Source of the DNA: Lamprocystis purpurea DSM 4197
Lineage (GTDB): Bacteria; Pseudomonadota; Gammaproteobacteria; Chromatiales; Chromatiaceae
DNA length: 52,070 nucleotides
NCBI RefSeq assembly: GCF_000379525.1
Contig: NZ_KB902521.1
Location: forward strand, 1 to 52,070
Direction: 5' to 3'
A program made the position numbers and the translations under genes. Below the pieces are notes generated by a model. It saw nothing but the letters and a program-made list of their open reading frames with translations, was not told the origin of the DNA and did no database searches. This document shows, one piece after another, positions 52,021 to 52,070 of the stretch; the first letter of the stretch is position 1; every line of letters begins with the position of its first letter.

Positions 52021-52070
52021 CTATCCGGTCGCGGGGATGGGCTGAACCAGCGAACGCATTTGTTCGAGGC
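52021..52070 (-). CDS. Possible C-terminus of a gene running in from the right edge
   Basis: Sixteen codons read LEQMRSLVQPIPATG then TAG on the minus strand. The composition is protein-like, but it is far too short to assign and may be chance. Confidence 0.2.
   Translation of the reverse strand, partial: LEQMRSLVQPIPATG

Overview
The window is GC-rich DNA from a Gammaproteobacterium. Gene order (lptD-surA-pdxA divergent from amgK; rhodanese-secB-gpsA next to trmL; envC-ctpA) and the Pro/Ala-rich linkers in its envelope proteins suggest Chromatiales or a relative. That placement is inference: no rRNA or photosynthesis gene is present to confirm it. No tRNA, rRNA or CRISPR array was seen.

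Layout. 1-276: end of an IS3-family element, abutting the stop codon of a giant CHASE-PAS-GGDEF-EAL protein (277-4890). 4701-6481: a small accessory patch with a decayed AbiEi-like antitoxin frame, an XRE regulator and a mobile-type SSB. 6566-11826: the outer-membrane/PLP operon lptD-surA-pdxA on the minus strand, divergent from amgK (12048). amgK runs straight into a type I restriction-modification operon hsdR-hsdM-hsdS (13049-18205), where murU would be expected. 18206-18893 holds only palindromic repeats. 18894-24720 carries a small PLDc_N membrane protein, a hybrid histidine kinase, an N-truncated MazF-like toxin, purD, a small unknown protein and trmL. 24723-27319 is gpsA, secB, a membrane-anchored rhodanese and an ArsR regulator with the cysteine layout of persulfide sensors. 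27540-35246 runs on the plus strand: envC, ctpA, a DJ-1 protein, a WecA-like transferase, then gspE and gspF. The type II secretion cluster is then interrupted by an XcyI/Cfr9I-type restriction-modification pair (predicted CCCGGG), a repeat block and a histidine phosphatase. It resumes with gspG-H-I-J-K-L-M-N/C-D (38746-46708). 46742-50800 holds a hydrolase relic, a serine beta-lactamase-fold protein, a dienelactone hydrolase, a CapA-family protein and a small secreted protein. The right end has an internally deleted ISL3 element and a Fur-box-like palindrome.

How it works together. The conserved part is envelope biology: LPS export (LptD), OMP folding (SurA), wall recycling (AmgK), wall-cleavage control (EnvC, CtpA), Sec targeting (SecB) and protein secretion (Gsp). 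Two restriction-modification systems and several toxin, IS and palindrome remnants sit in the joints between these blocks. The most interesting points are the ArsR-rhodanese pair (possible persulfide sensing), a miniature inverted-repeat element inserted in frame in the CapA signal peptide, a beta-lactamase gene whose start is made from the antisense of a hydrolase relic, and composite palindromes found directly downstream of both restriction-modification loci.
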